Notes: generated by a model from the sequence alone, not told the origin. 64,000 nt of DNA from Actinomadura fibrosa (GCF_900659615.1 NZ_CAACUY010000024.1:1-64000); one strand, 5' to 3'. Counted from the first letter of the stretch, positions 1 through 8,460 are shown. Translations and numbers: made by a program.

Positions 1-322
1 TGGCGGCAGGCTGGGCGGCGGGCTGGGCCGGCGCCTTCGGCGGCGTCACCGGCTGCCGGCCCGGTGTCGGCGGAGCGGCCGCGGTGCCGTTCGCGGCCTT
101 GCCGGCCGCGCCTTCGGTGGCCTGGGGCGCCCCGGGGGACGCGGGGGTCACGGACGCGGGCCGGGTGCCCGGCTCGTAGTCCGAGAAGAAGTTCCACCAG
201 GCTTCGTCAACCGAGTTCGGGTCCTCGAGGTACTTCTGGTACAGCTCGTCGACCAGCCACTCGTTGGCACCGAAGTCTGTGATCTTTGGGTCGGCACTTG
301 TTTGCGACGACTCTGTCGACAC
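1..322 (-). CDS. kgd: Multifunctional 2-oxoglutarate decarboxylase/dehydrogenase (Kgd/OdhA), N-terminal fragment
   Basis: This is the first ~107 residues of the actinobacterial E1o/E2o fusion that feeds 2-oxoglutarate into the TCA cycle as succinyl-CoA or succinate semialdehyde. Residues about 16-40 read FGANEWLVDELYQKYLEDP and then WWNFFSDYEPG, the conserved N-terminal segment of this family. An Ala/Pro/Gly-rich linker follows and is cut by the window edge, so the catalytic domains lie outside. The GTG at 322 gives the expected short lead (VSTESSQTS) before the conserved segment, with an AAGAGGG-like ribosome site about 12 bases upstream. It lies downstream of the AIM24 gene on the same strand, separated by a hairpin and a repeat, so it probably has its own promoter. 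Confidence 0.9.
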   Translation of the reverse strand, partial: MSTESSQTSADPKITDFGANEWLVDELYQKYLEDPNSVDEAWWNFFSDYEPGTRPASVTPASPGAPQATEGAAGKAANGTAAAPPTPGRQPVTPPKAPAQPAAQPAA

Positions 323-427
323 GGCGGAGATCGCCCTCTTCCGCAGCTCGCAATGAGTTATTAGACCCACCAAGGTTACAAGGTCCGCCTACTGACTTGT
401 CCCGTGAGCTCGCACTGCGGGGTCGGC

Positions 428-453
428 GGGCGCCTGTAACGGCACAGGCGCCC
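428..453. terminator. Perfect 10-bp hairpin downstream of the AIM24 gene
   Basis: GGGCGCCTGT and ACAGGCGCCC form a perfect 10-bp stem around a 6-base loop, with no U-tract. It lies between the end of the AIM24 gene and the start of kgd, both leftward. A strong stem without a U-run is common at actinobacterial transcript ends, so I read it as a terminator for the AIM24 transcript. Confidence 0.55.
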
Positions 454-539
454 GACAGGAGACATCGGGTCCGAAGCCACCGCGAGAACCGACCCGGGGG
501 CCGCCGGGCCGAACCTCAGGTGACGGAGAGCGAAACGTT

Positions 540-679
540 GCGATCGCGTGCGAAGCCAGGTTCGAGCTTGCGAGAACCTGATCGCGCAGCGAGCCCCTGG
601 GCGAGCCGGAGCGATGCCAGCGATCGCCGCAATGCCCGTTGAAGGAGGCCCGCCAGGGCCGACGCCAAGGGCGTTGCAG
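540..679 (-). repeat. Dispersed structured intergenic repeat, copy A
   Basis: The 88-bp core (540-627) is bounded on both sides by the palindrome GCGATCGC and contains the stem CAGGTTC/GAACCTG. About 50 further bases on the right (628-679) also match the other copies. On the minus strand it closely matches the 87-bp cores at 17854-17940 and 18003-18089. As with those copies, it sits directly after a gene (AIM24, ending at 685) and in the same orientation as that gene's transcription. It carries no coding capacity I would defend. Together with the 428-453 hairpin it fills the gene-free stretch 323-684. Confidence 0.8.
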
Positions 680-684
680 AAAAC

Positions 685-1356
685 TCAGTGCGTGTGGGGG
701 GCGACGGTCGGGCCCTCCGAGGCCTGGACGAGGACGAAGCCCTGGCCCTGGTAGGCGAGCTGCATGGCCTCGCCGCTGCCGCGGCCGATGAGGGCGGAGG
801 CCTTGAAGGTGCGGTTGACGCCGACCTGGAGGCTGGTGCTCCACGCGACGGCGGACTGGCCGTCGGCGAAGGTCGGGGCGCGGCCGCAGTCCAGCATGAC
901 GGGGGTGCCGTGGGTGGTGAGGGCGACCCAGCCGGTGCCGTGCAGGGTGGTGTTGAACAGGCCGCCCGCGGCGATGCCGGCGCCCTGGACGCGCTGGATG
1001 TCGGACTGGAGGTGCGAGTCGTAGGCGAGGATGTTCTTGCCGTTGACCGTGATGCCCTCGTTCTCCAGGTAGAAGAGGTGGATGTCGTCGGCGTCGTTGG
1101 CGACGAACAGCAGGCCCTGGCCCTTGACGCGCATCAGGGGCACGCCCTCGCCGGTGACGGCCTTCTTGATGAACTTGCCGATGCCGCCGGCGCCCTCGTA
1201 GTCGAACTCCATCTGGCCCTGGAAGGCGACCATGGAGCCCTGCCGCGCGAGGACGTCCCCGTTGAGGTGGACGCGGAGCATCTTCGAGTTCTGGAGGGCG
1301 AAGTGCCCGGGGAGCTGCTGCCCCTGGTCGATGTTGCCGAAGAACTGGCTGCGCAT
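685..1356 (-). CDS. AIM24 family protein
   Basis: A 223-residue protein of the AIM24/TerD-associated beta-sandwich family, named for mitochondrial Aim24 and of unclear biochemical role in bacteria. The sequence runs FGNIDQGQQLPGHFALQNSK, then LRVHLNGDVLARQGSMVAFQG, and a Gly-rich middle (GAGGIGKFIKKAVTGEG), all typical of the family; the length fits a single domain. I chose the ATG at 1356 (MRSQFFGN) because it abuts the conserved fold; an in-frame codon at 1410 would add 18 unconserved residues. There is no signal peptide or membrane segment. It is divergent from the kinase gene on its right. Repeat copy A begins 6 bases after its stop. Confidence 0.85.
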   Translation of the reverse strand: MRSQFFGNIDQGQQLPGHFALQNSKMLRVHLNGDVLARQGSMVAFQGQMEFDYEGAGGIGKFIKKAVTGEGVPLMRVKGQGLLFVANDADDIHLFYLENEGITVNGKNILAYDSHLQSDIQRVQGAGIAAGGLFNTTLHGTGWVALTTHGTPVMLDCGRAPTFADGQSAVAWSTSLQVGVNRTFKASALIGRGSGEAMQLAYQGQGFVLVQASEGPTVAPHTH

Positions 1357-1487
1357 GGTCGGATGGCCTCTCGTTGCCGTCGTGGGGATCTTCTGGAGAT
1401 CCGCCAGCATAACGACGGGATGCGCTCGGCTTTGAACTTCTCGGACGTTGGGGCAATCCGGAGGGGCCGGCCGGACGAATCAGGGGC

Positions 1488-2615
1488 GTGATCCTCGACG
1501 GAGCGCCCGGCCTTCCCGGCGCGGGCGAGAGCGCCGGCATGGGCGCGGACATGGGCCTGGGCATGGGCGCGGGCAGGGTGGTCGCCGGGCGGTACCGGCT
1601 GCTCGAAGAGGTCGGCCGCGGCGGCATGGGCGTGGTGTGGCGGGCCCGCGACGGCGTCCTCGATCGCGAGGTCGCGGTCAAGGAGGTCGTGGTCCCGCCG
1701 GGGCTGGACGAGGCGGGGCGCGAGGCGCTGCCGCGGCGGGCCGTCCGGGAGGCCAGGTCGGCGGCGCGGCTGTCCCATCCGGGGGTGGTGACGGTCTTCG
1801 ACGTGGTGGAGGAGGACGGGCGGCCCTGGGTGGTGATGGAGCTCGTCCAGGCCCGTTCGCTCCAGGAGGTGATCAGGCGGGAGGGGCCGCTGGCGCCGGA
1901 CCGGGCCGCGCGGATCGGGCGGCAGGTCGTGGCGGCGCTCGGGGCGGCGCACGCGGCGGGCATCCTGCATCGGGACGTGAAGCCGGGGAACGTGCTGATC
2001 GCCCGGGGGGACCGGGCGGTGCTGACCGACTTCGGCATCGCGGTGATCGAGGGGGACGCGAGCCTCACGCAGACGGGGGCGCTGCTCGGGTCGCCCGCCT
2101 ACATCGCGCCGGAGCGCGTCCGGGGCGAGCCCGCGCAGCCCGCGTCGGACCTGTGGGCGCTGGGGGCGACGCTGTACGCGGCGGTGACGGGCCGTCCGCC
2201 GTTCCAGCGGGACGATCCGGCGGCGGTGTTCGGTGCCGTGCTGACGACCGAGGCGACCATTCCGCCGTACGCGGACCCGCTCCGCCCGGTGCTGGAGGGG
2301 CTGCTCGACAAGGACCCGCGCCGCCGCCTGCCGGCGGACGTCGCGGAGGCGCTCCTGCTCGCGCTCGGGGGCGGCGAGCAGGGGCGGGACGGCGGCAGGG
2401 CCGTCACAGGGGACGCGGGTCCGGCGGTGACGCGCGCGGAGGCCGTGGTCGCCGGGCCCACGTCCGTCCTGGAGAGCGTGGTCGAAGGGACTCGGGGCGG
2501 CGGGCCGGAGGCGGGCGAGGAGGAGGTCTTCTGGCGGATCGGAGGCGTCCTCGCCTACTCCGGCATCGCGCTCCTGGTGCTGGGTGTCCTGCTGGTGGTG
2601 CTCAGCCTGCGCTGA
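1488..2615 (+). CDS. Membrane-anchored serine/threonine protein kinase (Hanks type)
   Basis: A 375-residue kinase. The domain spans residues about 35-290: Gly-rich loop GRGGMGVV (43-50), the ATP lysine in VAVKEV (K65), catalytic loop HRDVKPGN (D163), DFG at 181-183, APE near 207-209 and DLWALG at 221-226. A disordered Gly/Ala stretch follows, then one C-terminal membrane helix (about 350-372) with almost nothing outside. It therefore lacks the PASTA or propeller sensor of PknB-type receptors and probably senses through a partner. The GTG at 1488 has AGGGG almost touching it; downstream ATGs at 1539 or 1551 are alternative starts, as the first 30 residues are low complexity. The 3' end overlaps the convergent next gene by 14 bp. 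Confidence 0.88.
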   Translation: MILDGAPGLPGAGESAGMGADMGLGMGAGRVVAGRYRLLEEVGRGGMGVVWRARDGVLDREVAVKEVVVPPGLDEAGREALPRRAVREARSAARLSHPGVVTVFDVVEEDGRPWVVMELVQARSLQEVIRREGPLAPDRAARIGRQVVAALGAAHAAGILHRDVKPGNVLIARGDRAVLTDFGIAVIEGDASLTQTGALLGSPAYIAPERVRGEPAQPASDLWALGATLYAAVTGRPPFQRDDPAAVFGAVLTTEATIPPYADPLRPVLEGLLDKDPRRRLPADVAEALLLALGGGEQGRDGGRAVTGDAGPAVTRAEAVVAGPTSVLESVVEGTRGGGPEAGEEEVFWRIGGVLAYSGIALLVLGVLLVVLSLR

Positions 2616-3540
2616 GGTTCTCGCGGCCGTGCGGGGCGGTCCAGTCGATGAGCGGGCCCTTGGGGACGATCCCGGTGGGGTTGATGTTGGGGTGCGTCCC
2701 GTAGTAGTGGCGCTTGATGTGGTCGAAGTTCGTCGTCTCGCCGAACGCGGGGATGGAGTACAGGTCGCGGGCGTAGCCCCACAGGTTCGGGTAGTCGGTG
2801 AGGCGCCGCAGGTTGCACTTGAAGTGGGAGTAGTAGACGGCGTCGAAGCGCGCGAGGGTGGGGTAGAGGCGGACGTCGGCCTCGGTCAGGGCGTCCCCGA
2901 GCAGGTAGCGGCGGGTGGACAGCCGCTCCTCCAGCTGGTCGAGGGTCGCGAAGAGGGCGTCGAAGGCCTCCTCGTAGGCCTCCTGGGAGGTGGCGAAGCC
3001 GGCCTTGTAGACCCCGTTGTTGACGGTGGAGTAGACGAGGTCGTTGAGCTCGTCGATCTCGGGGCGGAGCGCCTCGGGGTAGAGGTCGGGTGCGCCGGGC
3101 CGGTGGAGGGCCGTGAACTCGGTCTCCATGGTCGTCGTGATCGCGGGGTAGTCGTTGGTGACGAGGCGCCCGTTCACGGTGTCCCAGACGCACGGGACGG
3201 TGTAGCGGCCGTCGAACGAGGGGTCGCTGGCGAGGTACAGCTCGGACAGAAAGACGGCCTTGGTCACCGGGTCGTGGTCGGGGAACCGCCAGCCGCGCTC
3301 GTCCCGGATGGGGTCGACGACGCCGACGCCGATGGCGTCCTCCAGGCCGAGGAGCCGCCGGACGATCAGGGTGCGGTGGGCCCACGGGCAGGCGTAGGAC
3401 ACGAAGAGCCGGTAGCGGCCGGGCTCGGCGGGGTAGCCGCTGCGGCCGTCGGCCGTGATCAGGTCCGTGAACCGGTTGCCCTGCCGCACGAAGCGGCCTC
3501 GGGCGAACTCCTGCGCGGTCATCCCGTTAGGGGTCGTCAT
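2602..3540 (-). CDS. Xi-class glutathione S-transferase / thiol-dependent hydroquinone reductase
   Basis: A 312-residue member of the ECM4/YqjG (Xi) family, which reductively removes thiols from thiolated hydroquinones. The nucleophilic cysteine is in SYACPWAHRT (C51); then comes the TVPCVWD strand, and the all-alpha C-terminal domain carries the family pattern YKAGFATSQEAYEEAF and YPNLWGYARDLY. Actinomycetes make mycothiol rather than glutathione, so the physiological thiol is probably mycothiol (inference from family and lineage). The start has a strong GGGGAGGAA site. It is divergent from the DedA gene, with 187 bases of promoter space between them. Confidence 0.88.
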   Translation of the reverse strand: MTTPNGMTAQEFARGRFVRQGNRFTDLITADGRSGYPAEPGRYRLFVSYACPWAHRTLIVRRLLGLEDAIGVGVVDPIRDERGWRFPDHDPVTKAVFLSELYLASDPSFDGRYTVPCVWDTVNGRLVTNDYPAITTTMETEFTALHRPGAPDLYPEALRPEIDELNDLVYSTVNNGVYKAGFATSQEAYEEAFDALFATLDQLEERLSTRRYLLGDALTEADVRLYPTLARFDAVYYSHFKCNLRRLTDYPNLWGYARDLYSIPAFGETTNFDHIKRHYYGTHPNINPTGIVPKGPLIDWTAPHGRENLSAG

Positions 3541-3727
3541 GCCGGTTCCTCCCCGGGTCGTCCTTTCGGTCCCCCGGATGTCCTACCCGCGAGGGATCCT
3601 CCTATCGGAACCTCGCGGCTACGATAACCGTCGGTGGCTTGGTAGCAGACGAGCGCACCTGGCGCCCGTGGCGTGCAGGAGGTCCTCCGAGGCGGCGGAC
3701 CCGATGGGACGAGGTGGCGGGGGACCC

Positions 3728-4405
3728 ATGCTGGAGAACTTCAACGCGCTGGTGGACGGGCTGCCACCCTCCCTGATCTACCTGCTGATCGCCGCGCTGG
3801 TCTTCGCGGAGGCGGCGCTGTTCTTCGGCTTCGTCTTCCCGGGCGAGACGGCGATCGTGGTCGGCGGCGTGCTGGCGAGCCAGGGGACGCTGTCGCTGCC
3901 GCTGCTGCTGGTCATCTCGGTGGTGGCGGCCGTCGCCGGCGACTCGGTCGGATACGAGATCGGGCGCAAGTACGGGACGCGGCTGCTGGAGACCCGGGCG
4001 ATGAGCAAGCACCGGGCCAAGGTCGCCACGGCGCAGGACCTGATCCGCCGCCGGGGCGCGTTCGCGGTGTTCATCGGGCGGTTCACCGCGCTGCTGCGGG
4101 CGCTGATGCCCGCCCTCGTCGGCAGCTCGCGGCTGCCGTATCCGAAGTTCCTGGTGTTCAACGTGATCGGCGGCGTGGCGTGGGTGTGCACGTTCACGCT
4201 CGGCGGCTACTTCGCGGGCGAGGCGTTCGACCACGCGGCCAAGATCGCCGGACGGGGCCTCGCGATCGGGCTCGCCGTGGCCGCCGTGGTCGCGATCATC
4301 GTCTGGAGCGTCCGCAAGCACCGCCGGGAGGCCGTCGAGGAGGCCGAGGCGGAGAGCGAGGCGGAGGGCGAGGCGGCCCGCGCGCTGGAGCAGACGAGCC
4401 CCTGA
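3728..4405 (+). CDS. DedA family integral membrane protein
   Basis: A 225-residue DedA/SNARE-associated (VTT) membrane protein. Visible family features are FGFVFPGETAIVVGG near residue 35, the re-entrant and helix segments around it, and the motif GRFTALLRALMPALVG with conserved Arg residues near 115-130. These are followed by YPKFLVFNVIGGVAWV and a final helix before a Glu-rich cytoplasmic tail. DedA proteins act in membrane homeostasis, with undecaprenyl-phosphate or phospholipid flipping shown for some relatives. I chose ATG 3728, behind GGTGGCGGGGGA; an in-frame ATG at 3704 would add eight Gly-rich residues. Confidence 0.85.
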   Translation: MLENFNALVDGLPPSLIYLLIAALVFAEAALFFGFVFPGETAIVVGGVLASQGTLSLPLLLVISVVAAVAGDSVGYEIGRKYGTRLLETRAMSKHRAKVATAQDLIRRRGAFAVFIGRFTALLRALMPALVGSSRLPYPKFLVFNVIGGVAWVCTFTLGGYFAGEAFDHAAKIAGRGLAIGLAVAAVVAIIVWSVRKHRREAVEEAEAESEAEGEAARALEQTSP

Positions 4406-4438
4406 CGCGGGGGAGTGTTCCCGCTGGAGGACGTCGGG

Positions 4439-5521
4439 CTAGAGGACGTCGAGGGGGTCGGCGTCCATGCGGCCGGTGATGAGCGGCAGGTCCAGGTAGG
4501 TCCGGATGCCGGGCTCGGCGGCGCAGACCACCGGGATCGAGTTGAGCGCGTGCGCCGCGGCGGCGGAGATCGCGTCCGACACCCACTCCTCGTCGGTGGT
4601 CAGCGTGAGCGAGGGCCTGCCGTGGACGCGGACGGCGTAGCCGGGGCGGCCCCACTCGGGGGTCTGCCGGGCGTCCGCCTTGTGGATGACCTCGAAGGTG
4701 ATCACCGGGCGGCCGCCGGCGAGCCCGCTGAACGTCCAGCGCGCCGCCGCGACCGTGCCGCGGGGGATGAGGCCCGCGGCGGTCTCGAAGTCGGCGCCGG
4801 CGAGCCGGTGGTCGACGTCCACGTCGATCTCGTCGAGGTCGACGCGGAGGCCCGCCGCGATCAGGTGGAGGCTCTCGGAGAACAGCGCGCGCATCGCCGT
4901 GCGGGACGGCCGCAGCGACCGCAGGAACTCCTCCTCGGCCTTGCCGAAGCCGATCATGCGGTGGACCATCCGCCAGGACGGGTGCCGGGCGAAGTCCAGG
5001 CACTGCCGCGCGTACACGTGGGTGATGCGCCGGGAGAGGCGGGACAGCACGAGCGGCATGACGTCGGCCATGAACCCGCCGTTGAAGCCGCTCCCGTGCA
5101 CGGTCGCGCCGCCCCGCTTGCACGCCTGCTCCAGCTCCGTCGCGAGGTGGGGGCCGTGTGCGTACGGGTAGACGAGCCCGTTCATGCAGATGAGGTTCTT
5201 GCCGGACGCGAGCAGGGCGCAGATCGTGTCGAGGTCGGCGAACGGGTCGCCGGCCCGTCCGGGGGAGTAGACGACGCAGTCCGCCTCCAGGGCGAGGATC
5301 TCGTCGAGCTCGCGGGTGGCGAGGATCCCGGCCGGGGGGCGGCCCGCGAGGACGGCGGCGTCCGCGCCGGCCTTCTCGGCGCTGTGCACCCAGACGCCGG
5401 CCAGTTCGAGGTTCGGATGGTCGAGCACGCCGCGGATCACGCTGCGTCCGAGGGCTCCCGTCGCCCACTGCACGACGCGGTACGGGCGCGGGGTCGGCGG
5501 GGCGGCGTCGGCCGGGCTCAT
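4439..5521 (-). CDS. NAD(P)-dependent amine/amino-acid dehydrogenase-like protein (DapB-fold)
   Basis: A 360-residue protein related to 2,4-diaminopentanoate dehydrogenase and dihydrodipicolinate reductase-like oxidoreductases. It has an N-terminal Rossmann motif (VVQWATGALGRSVIRGV, residues about 16-32), then LAGVWVHSAEKAG, and a long C-terminal substrate domain. Actinobacteria carry many paralogs, often among lipid or steroid genes, with unassigned substrates. The start at 5521 has a GGAGGA site. It is convergent with the DedA gene (33-bp gap) and shares a 343-bp promoter region with the SDR gene. Confidence 0.75.
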   Translation of the reverse strand: MSPADAAPPTPRPYRVVQWATGALGRSVIRGVLDHPNLELAGVWVHSAEKAGADAAVLAGRPPAGILATRELDEILALEADCVVYSPGRAGDPFADLDTICALLASGKNLICMNGLVYPYAHGPHLATELEQACKRGGATVHGSGFNGGFMADVMPLVLSRLSRRITHVYARQCLDFARHPSWRMVHRMIGFGKAEEEFLRSLRPSRTAMRALFSESLHLIAAGLRVDLDEIDVDVDHRLAGADFETAAGLIPRGTVAAARWTFSGLAGGRPVITFEVIHKADARQTPEWGRPGYAVRVHGRPSLTLTTDEEWVSDAISAAAAHALNSIPVVCAAEPGIRTYLDLPLITGRMDADPLDVL

Positions 5522-5693
5522 CGAAGCGGTTCCTCCGTGCTCCTCGCGGCCGGGGTGGCGGGTGGGGCCGCGGTGGTCCGGTGCCGTCCGTGGGGTGAGG
5601 GCGGTGTGGGCGGTCTGGTGGGGGCGGGGTGGTGTGGCCGCGATGGGTGAGGAGACTACGCGGAAAGTCCGGCGAAATGGGGCATTCGTGGCA

Positions 5694-5707
5694 ACTTTCC
5701 GGAAAGT
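5694..5707. promoter_or_regulatory. 14-bp palindrome ACTTTCCGGAAAGT
   Basis: A perfect palindrome in the divergent intergenic region 5522-5864, with an extra GGAAAGTCC half-site at 5662-5670, about 32 bases upstream. The pairing of a full site and a half-site suggests a transcription factor operator. The cognate regulator is not in the window. Confidence 0.45.
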
Positions 5708-5794
5708 CCCCGGGCCCCGGGACGGGCGGCGGGTGCGGCCGGGGCGCGGCGCGGGAAGGATCTGAGGGGGCCGCGGCCGAGTGGGATTCGGTTT

Positions 5795-5806
5795 AGTGGT
5801 ACCACT
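5795..5806. promoter_or_regulatory. 12-bp palindrome AGTGGTACCACT upstream of the SDR gene
   Basis: A perfect palindrome 59 bp before the SDR start. It is followed by GGGTAA...GATTACC (GGTAA/TTACC arms), a second weaker inverted repeat at about 5807-5829. The position fits an operator for the SDR/enoyl-CoA hydratase operon. Beyond this and the 5694 palindrome, I see no gene in 5522-5864. Confidence 0.45.
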
Positions 5807-5864
5807 GGGTAACCCCCGGGTGATTACCTAGGGGGCGTAGTCGGTGCGATGTGAGGAGACAGGG

Positions 5865-6767
5865 ATGTCGGAACTGCGCTACGACGGCCGGGTCGCGGTC
5901 GTGACCGGAGCGGGCCACGGCCTCGGCCGCCAGCACGCGCTGGAGCTCGCCGCCCGCGGCGCGAAGGTCGTGGTGAACGACCTCGGCGGCGACCGGTCCG
6001 GTGTCGGCGCCTCCGCCGGCCCGGCCCAGGAGGTCGTCGACGAGATCAAGAAGAACGGCGGCGAGGCCGTCGCGAACCCCGACAACGTCGCCACCCCCGA
6101 GGGCGCGCAGGCGATCGTCAAGACCGCGCTCGACACGTTCGGCAAGGTCGACATCGTCATCAACAACGCCGGCATCCTGCGCGACAAGTCGTTCAAGAAC
6201 ATGAGCCCGGAGGAGTTCGACTCCGTCATCGCCGTCCACCTGCGCGGCTCGTTCCTCGTCTCCAGCGCCGCCTGGCCGCACCTGCGCGAGCAGGGCTACG
6301 GCCGCATCGTCAACACCTCGTCCCCGGCGGGCCTGTTCGGCAACTTCGGGCAGGCGAACTACGCGACCGCGAAGATGGGCCTGGTCGGGTTCACCAAGAC
6401 CCTCGCCCACGAGGGCGCCAAGTACAACATCAAGGCCAACGCGATCGCCCCGGTCGCCTGGACGCGGATGACCGAGGACCTGCTGCCCGCCGACTTCAAG
6501 GACGCGCTCGGCGTCGAGCAGGTCACCCCGCTCGTCGCCTACCTGGTGCACGACAGCAACCAGGACTCGGGCGAGGTCTTCACGGTCGGCGGCGGCCGGA
6601 TCGCCAAGATCTTCGTGGCGGAGGGCCCCGGCTACGGCCAGAAGGGGACGCTCTCGGTCGAGGACGTCCGGGACAACTGGGCCGCGATCAGCGCCGCCGA
6701 GCCGCTCACCGTGTTCGAGAACGTGGGCGAGCAGATGGGGCCGCTGATCCAGCAGCTCACGAGCTGA
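5865..6767 (+). CDS. SDR family 3-hydroxyacyl-CoA dehydrogenase-like oxidoreductase
   Basis: A 300-residue short-chain dehydrogenase resembling the dehydrogenase unit of peroxisomal multifunctional enzyme type 2. It has the TGAGHGLGRQHA cofactor loop (about 15-26), VVVNDLGGDR, NNAG, the catalytic Ser in NTSSPAGLFG and YATAK (Tyr/Lys) about 13 residues on. The extended C-terminus (VGGGRIAKIFVAEGPGY) is the hallmark of this (3R)-hydroxyacyl-CoA subgroup, longer than FabG. The likely reaction is oxidation of a 3-hydroxyacyl-CoA. ATG 5865 follows GAGGAG. The enoyl-CoA hydratase begins 4 bp after its stop, so the two probably act in one beta-oxidation step pair. Confidence 0.85.
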   Translation: MSELRYDGRVAVVTGAGHGLGRQHALELAARGAKVVVNDLGGDRSGVGASAGPAQEVVDEIKKNGGEAVANPDNVATPEGAQAIVKTALDTFGKVDIVINNAGILRDKSFKNMSPEEFDSVIAVHLRGSFLVSSAAWPHLREQGYGRIVNTSSPAGLFGNFGQANYATAKMGLVGFTKTLAHEGAKYNIKANAIAPVAWTRMTEDLLPADFKDALGVEQVTPLVAYLVHDSNQDSGEVFTVGGGRIAKIFVAEGPGYGQKGTLSVEDVRDNWAAISAAEPLTVFENVGEQMGPLIQQLTS

Positions 6768-6771
6768 GCCG

Positions 6772-7569
6772 TTGTCCGGGCTGAAGCTCGACCGGCGGGA
6801 CGGGGTGCTCACCGTCACCCTGTCCCGGCCGGAGCGGCTGAACGCCGTGGACGCGGCCGTGACCGAGGAGATGCTCGACGTCCTCAACGAGCTGATGCGC
6901 GACACCGCGACGCGGGTGCTCGTGCTCACCGGCGAGGGCCGCGGGTTCTGCTCGGGCATGGACATCCAGGGCGGCGACCCGGGCGGCGACCGGGACGAGG
7001 GCCGCGTCCAGCGGCTCCACCGGGGCATCGCCCGCGGCGGCGAGGTGACCGCGCGGCTGCGGGAGATCCCGCAGCCGGTGATCGCGGCGCTGCACGGCCC
7101 GGTCGCGGGCATGGGCGTCTCCTGGGCGCTGGCCTGCGACCTGCGGGTCGCCGACCCCACCACCCGCTTCGTGGTGCCGTTCGTGGACCTCGGCCTGTCG
7201 GCCGGGGACTGCGGGCTCTCCTGGCTGCTGCCCCGGCTCGTCGGGCCCGCCAGGGCCGCGGAGATCTGCTACCGGGCGCAGCGGCTGGACGTGGAGCGGG
7301 CCGAGGCGCTCGGCCTGGTCACCGAGGTCGTCGCCGAGGGGAGGGATCTGGAGGGCGCGCACGCGCTCGCCGACGAACTGCTCACCAAGTCGCCCTACGG
7401 GCTGCGCCGCACCAAGGAGCTGCTCAACTCGGCTCTGGACGCGCCGGGGCTGCGTCAGCAGCTCGCGGCGGAGACGGCGGTGCAGGCGCTGGCCTTCTTC
7501 AGCGAGGACCTCGCCGAGGGCATGACCGCGACGCTGGAGCGGCGGCGCCCGGCCTTCCGGAACCGCTGA
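6772..7569 (+). CDS. Enoyl-CoA hydratase/isomerase family protein
   Basis: A 265-residue crotonase. Residues near 53-66 (GEGRGFCSGMDIQGG) match the first oxyanion-hole motif with Asp in the GxD position. LHGPVAGMGVSWALACDLRVAD (about 104-125) gives the second oxyanion Gly. The usual second glutamate region reads VDLGLSAGDCGLSWLLPRLVG, with Asp/Cys where hydratases carry Glu, so isomerase or another crotonase activity is possible. The start is a TTG 4 bp after the SDR stop with no strong ribosome site, which suggests translational coupling. Confidence 0.85.
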   Translation: MSGLKLDRRDGVLTVTLSRPERLNAVDAAVTEEMLDVLNELMRDTATRVLVLTGEGRGFCSGMDIQGGDPGGDRDEGRVQRLHRGIARGGEVTARLREIPQPVIAALHGPVAGMGVSWALACDLRVADPTTRFVVPFVDLGLSAGDCGLSWLLPRLVGPARAAEICYRAQRLDVERAEALGLVTEVVAEGRDLEGAHALADELLTKSPYGLRRTKELLNSALDAPGLRQQLAAETAVQALAFFSEDLAEGMTATLERRRPAFRNR

Positions 7570-7614
7570 CCGCCGGCGGCGGATCGCCGATCCCCGCCGA
7601 GCCCTCTCCCGGGC

Positions 7615-8460
7615 TCAGTCCGCCAGGGCCCGGGAGAGGGCTTCGACGTACCGGAGGGCCGCCACCCTGGCGAGGGCCGGGTGCGGGCCCAGCGGGGCCG
7701 AGTATCCGGCGCCGATCGAGGCCGCCGCGGCCGCCACGCGGTGCCACTCCGGCTCCGGGCCGATCAGGTGCGGCGCGACCGCGACCGACGCGGCCCCGGA
7801 GACGCGCAGCTGCTCGGCGGCCGCGCGGAAGGACGCCTCGTCGTTGAGCGAGGCGGTGAAGACCGGCGCGGCGAGCCGGGAGGCGAGGAGCACGCTCGTG
7901 ACCTCCGCCTGCCGGACGGCGACCGCGTCCCCCGGCGTGGCCACGATGAAGCCGGACGCGGCGGTCACCATGGTCATCATCCGGATCCGGTCGGCGCGGG
8001 CGAGGCCGGCGTCGGCCAGCCGGTCGTGCAGCGCCTCGGCGATCAGCGGGTGCGGGCCGAGCGGCTCCGCCGCGACCGCGGGCACCGGGGCCGCCGCCAC
8101 GGCGTCGCGGACGGCCGCGTCCAGCGCGGGGTCGGGTCCGGTGGACAGCGGGACGACCACCGCCGCCGGCTCGTCCGGCCGCTCCTGGCGCAGCCCGGCG
8201 AGGACCGCGTGCAGGCTCGCCTCGGGGCCCTCCAGGTGGCCGACGTGGGCGGGCTGGCCGGTGTGCTCGATCTCGACCAGCCGCGCCAGTTCGGCCGCGA
8301 TCTCCGTGCCGGCCTGCCGGGCGGGGCCGGGTACGGCCAGCACCAGCGTGGGAGAGCCGGGGGGAAGCAGGAAGGATTCGTCGCCGCGATGGCGCCCGCC
8401 GCGGGGTGTGCGGCGGCGTCGCGACGGAAGTGCCTCGGATGCCTGGCTTTCGGGACTCAC
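7615..8460 (-). CDS. CbiX/sirohydrochlorin chelatase-like protein
   Basis: A 281-residue protein with the two-lobed CbiX/chelatase fold. SPTLVLAVPGPARQAGTEIA opens the first lobe and VVVPLSTGPDPALDAAV follows. The second lobe contains FIVATPGDAVAV and VFTASLNDEASF, then VAVAPHLIGPEPE and a C-terminal GPHPALARVAALRYVEAL. The metal-binding His that opens lobe one in true chelatases (SHGS-like) is not visible here, where VPGP stands, while GPHPLI and APHLI histidines remain. Metal insertion into a tetrapyrrole is therefore uncertain. I chose GTG 8460 (VSPESQ), since codons further upstream encode only low-complexity sequence. Confidence 0.65.
   Translation of the reverse strand: MSPESQASEALPSRRRRTPRGGRHRGDESFLLPPGSPTLVLAVPGPARQAGTEIAAELARLVEIEHTGQPAHVGHLEGPEASLHAVLAGLRQERPDEPAAVVVPLSTGPDPALDAAVRDAVAAAPVPAVAAEPLGPHPLIAEALHDRLADAGLARADRIRMMTMVTAASGFIVATPGDAVAVRQAEVTSVLLASRLAAPVFTASLNDEASFRAAAEQLRVSGAASVAVAPHLIGPEPEWHRVAAAAASIGAGYSAPLGPHPALARVAALRYVEALSRALAD

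Noticed and set aside
540-627. GCGATCGC boundaries resembling the cyanobacterial HIP1 octamer
   Set aside because: The octamer is expected by chance in DNA this rich in GC, and here it belongs to a longer element. It does not suggest cyanobacterial origin.
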